From NCBI GenBank assembly GCA_964525785.1, contig CAZGIX010000168.1:1-10636 (forward strand): a stretch of DNA of 10,636 bases, written 5' to 3'. A model generated the notes under the pieces. That model saw nothing but the letters and a program-made list of their open reading frames with translations. It ran no database searches and was not told where the DNA came from. Both the position numbers and the translations under genes were made by a program. Positions 6,958 through 10,636 of the stretch are shown here, one piece after another (position 1 is the first letter of the stretch; the number at the start of each line of letters is the position of its first letter). Source of the stretch: JAQBDA01 sp964525785. Lineage in GTDB: Bacteria > Chloroflexota > Anaerolineae > Anaerolineales > UBA4823.

Positions 6958-7980
6958 TTAAGGTGCGATATCGATGAACACCTTCATCGACTTGTCACGG
7001 GCTTGATCGATGAATTGATATGCAGCCAGGTAGTCATCCATGCTGAAATGCCTTGACATGAGCGGAGTGGTGGCCACCTTCCCAGAGGCGATTAGAACCA
7101 CGGCATCTTCGTAGTCTTCCTGCTTATACATCAACGTCCCTGCCAGGTTCAGCTCGTTGTTCTGCACCAGGCCCAGGTCGACGCGCGGCTTTTCACCAAA
7201 CACACCCACAACGACGATCGTGCCGCCCTTGGCGATTGTCTCGATGGCATCGGTCATGGTGGCTTCGATGCCAACGCACTCGAGAGCCACCTGGTAGCTC
7301 GCCGGTCCGAATACGTTTGTCACAGTCTCCTTCAAGCTGGCCCTGCTTGGGTTGCAGGTGTATTCCAATCCACATTCTTTAACCAGCTGCAGGCGGAAAT
7401 CGCTCACATCGGTGATCAATACCTTCGCCCCACGCGCCTTTGCCACCTGCGCCACCAGGTTGCCGATCGTACCAGCGCCCAGGACGGTAACGCCCTTTCC
7501 GTTAACCTCGCCTGCTCGGCGCACGGCGTGCACCGCCACGGAAACCGGCTCCACCATGGCGCCCTGCTCGTAGCTGAATGAATCCGGCAAGGGGATGATC
7601 ATGCTGGCCTCGGTCACCCACAGCTCCTGGGCGCAGCCGGGGGCCTGAAATCCCTGCACTTTGAGCTGGTCGCAGATGTGATAATCACCGCGCTTGCACG
7701 GCTCGCAGACGCCGCACACGATCTGCGGCATGGAGGTGACTTTCATCCCAGGTTTTAACCCGGACACTCCCGGTCCAACCGCTTCCAGGGTGGCGGAGAA
7801 CTCGTGTCCCTGTACGACCGGATAGCCGGTGTAGGGGTGTTTGCCGTGGTAGACGTGCAGGTCTGACCCGCACACGCCGATGCGCTGGATGCGCAGCAGA
7901 ACTTGTCCCGGTCCTGGAGCAGGCACATCCACGTCTCGGATCTCGATCTCACCAGGTGCAGTCATTACAGCTTGTTTCAT
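6958..7980 (-). CDS. Zinc-dependent medium-chain dehydrogenase (sorbitol / L-iditol / threonine dehydrogenase-like)
   Basis: The protein has 340 residues, the usual MDR length. Catalytic zinc ligands are C37 (GVCGSD), H59-E60 (GHE) and E144 (VEP). The structural zinc lobe is C89, C92, C95, C103. The Rossmann motif GAGTIG is at 168-173, followed by D191 at the end of the next strand, pointing to NAD(H). These enzymes oxidise a secondary alcohol of a polyol or sugar to a ketone. The ATG at 7980 has GAGGAG 8 nt upstream. It sits between the NADP-type SDR (74-nt gap) and the 3-epimerase (about 30 nt). A polyol-to-ketose dehydrogenase feeding the epimerase and kinase fits best. L-threonine or galactitol-1-phosphate dehydrogenase activity cannot be excluded from sequence. 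Confidence 0.92.
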   Translation of the reverse strand: MKQAVMTAPGEIEIRDVDVPAPGPGQVLLRIQRIGVCGSDLHVYHGKHPYTGYPVVQGHEFSATLEAVGPGVSGLKPGMKVTSMPQIVCGVCEPCKRGDYHICDQLKVQGFQAPGCAQELWVTEASMIIPLPDSFSYEQGAMVEPVSVAVHAVRRAGEVNGKGVTVLGAGTIGNLVAQVAKARGAKVLITDVSDFRLQLVKECGLEYTCNPSRASLKETVTNVFGPASYQVALECVGIEATMTDAIETIAKGGTIVVVGVFGEKPRVDLGLVQNNELNLAGTLMYKQEDYEDAVVLIASGKVATTPLMSRHFSMDDYLAAYQFIDQARDKSMKVFIDIAP

Positions 7981-8054
7981 AGACTTATCTCCTCACGTGA
8001 TCGTTGATCATTTTGAGTAGCCTTCGACGACTGGCATACTTGAACAAAGGGCAT

Positions 8055-8849
8055 TTATGCGACGACGTTTAACCAGCCGCCATCCACGTAGTAAGTCGAG
8101 CCTACGGAGTAGCTGGATTTATCCGAGCACAAGAAGACGAAGAAATTCGCCACCTCTTCGGAGGTAGCGAATCGACCGATGGGAGCGAATTTCCTGGCAA
8201 TCCCATCCAGGTATTGCTCGTAGGTCTGGTCCGTACCTTCGGTGAGCTGTTTGGCAGTCTTTACCCAATCCGGTGTCAGCACCAGGCCTGGGTTGATGCA
8301 GTTTACCCGGATATTATCCGCGATCAGCTCGTTGGACAGCACCTTGGAGAACATCATCAGGGCCGCCTTGGTCACGTTGTAGATTGGCTCGTAGTCCAGC
8401 GGCTGTTTGGCGCAGATCGAAGCGTTGTTGATGATCACTCCCCCACCGCGCTGGCGCATCATGGGTGCCAATCCCCGTGAAAGGCGCACGGCAGCCATCA
8501 CGTGCAGGTCCCAGTAGTACTGCCACTTGTCATCCGGCGCTGTCATGATCTTCTCGTTGCTGCCGGTGCCGGCATTGTTGATCAAGATATCCACGCCGCC
8601 AAAGGTTTCCGCAGCGTGGGCTATGACCGCATCACAATCAGGAGCCTTGCTGACATCGGCTGCCACCCCAATCGCCCTCACGCCATATTTCGTCCCAATG
8701 CGGTTGGCCTCTTTCATTACCCGCACTTCGTCGCGAGCGCACAGAAGCAGATCGACCCCTTCCCCCGCCAGCCCATCGGCGACCGCCAGGCCAATTCCGA
8801 CGCTGCCGCCGGTGATGAGGGCAACTTTTCCTTTGAGACCCAGGTCCAT
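8055..8849 (-). CDS. Short-chain dehydrogenase/reductase, NADP-type
   Basis: The protein has 264 residues. TGGSVGIG is at 13-20, NNAG at 91-94, S144, Y157 and K161 (YNVTK). R39 after strand beta-2 (LLCARDE) favours NADP(H), in contrast to D36 of the other SDR in this cluster. The position of the fourth catalytic residue, usually Asn, reads WDLHVMAAV, so His116 appears to replace it. I recall the same string in a subset of FabG-like SDRs, so this is a subfamily trait rather than damage. The C-terminus ends YYVDGGWLNVVA. The start is firm: AAGGAGG lies 7 nt before ATG 8849. It follows the aldo/keto reductase after 123 nt containing a 13-bp hairpin and a G tract. A generic product name would be 3-oxoacyl-ACP-reductase-like, but the context points to sugar or polyol oxidoreduction. 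Confidence 0.9.
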   Translation of the reverse strand: MDLGLKGKVALITGGSVGIGLAVADGLAGEGVDLLLCARDEVRVMKEANRIGTKYGVRAIGVAADVSKAPDCDAVIAHAAETFGGVDILINNAGTGSNEKIMTAPDDKWQYYWDLHVMAAVRLSRGLAPMMRQRGGGVIINNASICAKQPLDYEPIYNVTKAALMMFSKVLSNELIADNIRVNCINPGLVLTPDWVKTAKQLTEGTDQTYEQYLDGIARKFAPIGRFATSEEVANFFVFLCSDKSSYSVGSTYYVDGGWLNVVA

Positions 8850-8889
8850 TGGTTAGCCTCCTTGATCTCGCTTTCAGTAGATTGATCAG

Positions 8890-8937
8890 TCCCCCCTTCT
8901 CTTGTGCGGCATAGGAGCGTGATGAGAGAAGGGGGGA
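8890..8937. repeat. Perfect 13-bp inverted repeat with 22-nt loop between AKR and SDR genes
   Basis: TCCCCCCTTCTCT (8890-8902) is exactly complementary to AGAGAAGGGGGGA (8925-8937). In the minus-strand transcript it forms a very stable GC-rich hairpin in the gap between the aldo/keto reductase and the SDR, ending about 40 nt before the SDR start codon. No U tract follows it, so it is not a standard terminator. It resembles the C-rich/G-rich palindromes dispersed between genes in some genomes, but only one copy is present here. Confidence 0.8.
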
Positions 8938-8954
8938 TTTCGGGGGGGGGAGGG
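8931..8954 (+). other. G-tract cluster, possible G-quadruplex motif on the + strand
   Basis: The + strand carries G6 (8931-8936), then atttc, G9 (8942-8950), a, and G3 (8952-8954). The nine-G run can supply two runs of three or more, giving four G runs with short loops. It overlaps the right arm of the 13-bp hairpin. On the minus-strand mRNA it is a C-rich stretch just after the aldo/keto reductase stop. Long G runs are also common sites of read error. Confidence 0.4.
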
Positions 8955-8972
8955 AGAAGATAGCTACACCAT

Positions 8973-9956
8973 TCACCACCGTTGGTGAACCTGCGCGCGG
9001 ATATATTTATTGTAGATAGCCCGCGCCTGAGCCATTGCAGCCTCATCCAAAGGTGCCAGGTCTGAGGCTGAAGCGTTATCAGCTGCCTGGCGGGCATTCT
9101 TGGCACCGGGTATCGCCAGGCTGACTGCGTCGAAGGTCAAGATCCACTTCAGTGCGAATTGGGCCATGCTGGCACCCGGAGGCACCAGTGGACGCAGCTC
9201 ATCGACCGCAGCCAGACCGGTTTCAAAATCTACCCCGGAAAAGGTCTCACCCACGTCAAATGACTGCCCAGTGCGGTTGAAATTGCGGTGATCGGCTGCC
9301 GGGAAATCCGTCTGGCGGCTCATTTTACCGGTCAGCAGCCCGCTGGCCAGCGGCACGCGCGCCAGGATGCCTACCTGGCGCTGTTTCGCCAGCTCAAAGA
9401 ACAGCTCAGCCGGGCGCTGCCGGAAGATATTGAAGATGATCTGCACGCTCTGCACGTTGGGGTATTCGATGGCCTTGATCGCTTCTTCTACTTTCTCGAC
9501 GCTCACCCCGTAATAGCCCAGCGTGCCCGCCCTCACCAGCCCATCCAGGATATCGAATACCTCGGGCATGTAGTAGACCTCGGTTGGCGGGCAGTGCAGC
9601 TGGAGCAGATCGATTGTCTCAACGTCCAGGTTGCGCAGGCTGCGCTCGACAAAGGCGGTCAGGTTCTCTTTATTGAACCCTTCGGGCACGTGCGGATTCA
9701 ACCTGCGGCCTGCTTTGGTTGCCACATACACCCGACCCTGGCGCGACTTGAGCGCCCGGCTAACCAGACGCTCGCTGCGACCATCGCCATATACATCCGC
9801 GGTGTCGATGAAGTTCACCCCCTGGTCGATGGATGTCAGGATGGCACCCAGGGCATCTTCTTCGCTGACCGTGCCCCACTCTGAGCCAATCGCCCAGGCA
9901 CCGAACCCGATTTCTGAGACCTGCCAGCCTGTTCGTCCAAAAGGTCTGAATTTCAT
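8973..9956 (-). CDS. Aldo/keto reductase
   Basis: This is a 327-residue TIM-barrel NAD(P)H oxidoreductase. The tetrad is D51 and Y56 in FIDTADVYG, K81 (ATK) and H121 (LQLHCPP). PLASGLLTGK at 202-211 and IPGAKNARQAADN at 282-294 are typical of the cofactor-binding end. The PLASGLLTGK type resembles the stress or L-glyceraldehyde-3-phosphate-reductase-like branches more than fungal xylose reductases. It is the first gene of the minus-strand cluster, with AAGGAG 7 nt before ATG 9956 and a strong promoter about 130 nt upstream. It likely reduces a sugar aldehyde or oxidises an aldose to a lactone; direction and substrate are not readable from sequence. Confidence 0.92.
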   Translation of the reverse strand: MKFRPFGRTGWQVSEIGFGAWAIGSEWGTVSEEDALGAILTSIDQGVNFIDTADVYGDGRSERLVSRALKSRQGRVYVATKAGRRLNPHVPEGFNKENLTAFVERSLRNLDVETIDLLQLHCPPTEVYYMPEVFDILDGLVRAGTLGYYGVSVEKVEEAIKAIEYPNVQSVQIIFNIFRQRPAELFFELAKQRQVGILARVPLASGLLTGKMSRQTDFPAADHRNFNRTGQSFDVGETFSGVDFETGLAAVDELRPLVPPGASMAQFALKWILTFDAVSLAIPGAKNARQAADNASASDLAPLDEAAMAQARAIYNKYIRAQVHQRW

Positions 9957-10037
9957 TATTCAACTCCTTTATGACGATAAGGGGATTTAAATTCTTGGAT
10001 TGAAAATATCACAAGAAATCCGATGCGGCGACGGTTT

Positions 10038-10056
10038 TGTGTTCACAGATTCTGTG
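10038..10056. promoter_or_regulatory. Overlapping palindromes in the operon leader
   Basis: TGTG-TT-CACA (10038-10047) overlaps CACAG-ATT-CTGTG (10044-10056), giving alternating TGTG/CACA half-sites. The second forms a small perfect hairpin in the leader RNA at about +24 to +37. It may be a second operator half-site cluster or only a leader hairpin. Confidence 0.3.
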
Positions 10057-10059
10057 GTC

Positions 10060-10079
10060 TTGTAATCATGTAATTACAA
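10060..10079. promoter_or_regulatory. 20-bp palindromic operator candidate at the transcription start
   Basis: Arms TTGTAAT (10060-10066) and ATTACAA (10073-10079) are perfectly complementary around the 6-nt centre CATGTA. The site begins about 8 nt downstream of the -10 box, covering roughly +1 to +21, where a bound repressor would block initiation. The TTGTnA...TnACAA outline resembles GntR-family sites, but the family assignment is a guess because no regulator gene is in view. Confidence 0.6.
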
Positions 10080-10087
10080 TCGAGAAG

Positions 10088-10116
10088 ATTATACATGTCT
10101 GGCAATTATTTGTCAA
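10088..10116 (-). promoter_or_regulatory. Consensus sigma-70 promoter driving the seven-gene cluster
   Basis: The minus strand has TTGACA (10111-10116), a 17-nt spacer, then TATAAT (10088-10093), matching both consensus hexamers at the ideal spacing. The predicted start is near 10080-10081, giving a leader of about 124 nt before the aldo/keto reductase ATG. Promoters this strong in catabolic operons are usually held down by a repressor, and a palindrome lies exactly at the start site. Confidence 0.85.
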
Positions 10117-10491
10117 GATTTACTCTGTGGCCTTCGGACAAAGGGTCATACGAATCCATTTTCTGCACTTGACTGATCCAAATCGCGGCATGTTCCCTGT
10201 CAAGGGTTTTTTGGAGCGGTGCTCCGCTTCTTTGCGCTATCTTTATTGCATCCAGGAATCTATACCTTCGCCAATTTTAAGCCTGTATTTCGGTGGGACG
10301 GACCAGACTAATAACGCTTATCTTTGGGGTGCAATCCCATAATATGTGCCATTCTTGATCGAAAGTGGGGCTTTTATCATGTTTTTTTACTCAAGAATGC
10401 ATTTATTAAGGCATATCACAATTTTGGCGAAGGTATTGGGAATAAGCGGATATATAATAAATTTAAAATAGAAAAATGGGGTTTTTATTAA

Positions 10492-10636
10492 ATGGATAAC
10501 CTTACATATCCCTCCATTACACCAACCAACATTGAGTCTGTAGTATGGAACACCAAGATATACAGCCAATTAGTGGACTCGTTTTACCGTTGGGAGGAAC
10601 AATGGGACGAAGATCGGCTTCGTCAAAATCCTGGCC
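10492..10636 (+). CDS. 5' end of an unidentified divergent gene (runs off the right edge)
   Basis: An ATG at 10492 follows directly on a TAA stop in the same frame and stays open for 48 codons to the window end. The product begins MDNLTYPSITPTN and continues rich in Trp, Tyr and acidic residues (FYRWEEQWDEDRL). The only Shine-Dalgarno candidate is GGGG at 10478-10481, about 10 nt upstream. I recognise no family from this fragment. Its orientation opposite to the sugar cluster would suit a regulator, but the N-terminus does not look like a winged-helix or LacI head, so I make no functional claim. It is short and could be chance, although the base composition becomes more gene-like after the ATG. 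Confidence 0.45.
   Translation, partial: MDNLTYPSITPTNIESVVWNTKIYSQLVDSFYRWEEQWDEDRLRQNPG

Larger units (their letters stand above)
9957..10491. other. 535-nt non-coding region with promoter, operator and short repeats
   Basis: This stretch is AT-richer than the genes. Its left third is the leader, operator and promoter of the minus-strand cluster. The leader also holds a bulged stem (ggat/ttcttg at 9983-9997 with caagaaatcc at 10012-10021). The rest holds a 5-bp hairpin (GGAGC-ggt-GCTCC, 10213-10225), a 9-bp inverted repeat with a 32-nt loop (10350-10358 with 10391-10399) and a TATAAT at 10453-10458 on the + strand without a convincing -35. No gene or RNA family was recognised. Confidence 0.6.

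Noticed and set aside
7998..8010. TGATC-gtt-GATCA palindrome before the zinc dehydrogenase
   Set aside because: The arms are only five bases and built on GATC, common by chance. It overlaps the region just before the ribosome binding site without other support.
10213..10225. Intrinsic terminator at GGAGC-ggt-GCTCC
   Set aside because: The T run precedes the hairpin on the + strand, so neither strand has a U tract after the stem.
10350..10399. 9-bp inverted repeat as a terminator
   Set aside because: The loop is 32 nt, the stem is AT-rich and the T run lies inside the loop rather than after the stem.
10379..10471. 30-codon small protein gene
   Set aside because: Its length is easily reached by chance in AT-rich DNA, it has no recognisable motif, and only a weak GGGG lies upstream. 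It is mentioned only because of the duplicated leader.

Overview
The window is a bacterial chromosomal segment with moderately high GC genes and Shine-Dalgarno starts. Nothing in it fixes the taxon. The kelch protein type and the style of the carbohydrate genes would fit a Chloroflexota (Anaerolineae-like) genome, but that is a low-confidence guess. No rRNA, tRNA, CRISPR array, insertion sequence or phage gene was found.

Layout, read in the direction of transcription (minus strand, right to left). A near-ideal sigma-70 promoter (-35 TTGACA at 10111-10116, 17-nt spacer, -10 TATAAT at 10088-10093) lies just upstream of a 20-bp palindrome (10060-10079) that sits on the expected start site, as a repressor operator would. 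After a leader of about 120 nt come seven genes, all on the minus strand: aldo/keto reductase (8973-9956), NADP-type SDR (8055-8849), zinc-dependent sorbitol/threonine-dehydrogenase-like MDR (6958-7980), D-tagatose 3-epimerase-family TIM barrel (6097-6924), xylulokinase-like FGGY kinase (4502-6043), NAD-type SDR (3604-4365) and PfkB/1-phosphofructokinase-family kinase (2517-3461). Gaps run from about 30 to 145 nt. Two of them hold perfect long hairpins (11-bp stem at 4404-4438, 13-bp stem at 8890-8937).

Together the seven genes look like a catabolic cluster for a rare sugar or polyol. Oxidoreductases would interconvert polyol or aldose with ketose, the epimerase would invert C3 of the ketose, the FGGY kinase would phosphorylate the ketose, and the PfkB kinase could add a second phosphate or handle a ketohexose phosphate. 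No transporter, regulator or aldolase is in the window, so the substrate cannot be named.

The left end (1-2371) holds a secreted kelch-repeat protein, also on the minus strand, which appears broken twice. An in-frame TAG (2147-2149) separates a signal-peptide-bearing N-terminus from the rest, and a one-base deletion near 371 shifts the frame inside kelch repeat 9. Repeats continue in the restored frame past the window edge. It is either a pseudogene or carries two sequence errors.

The right end (9957-10491) is a 535-nt, AT-richer non-coding stretch holding the operon promoter. A plus-strand open frame of unknown function starts at 10492 and runs off the window.
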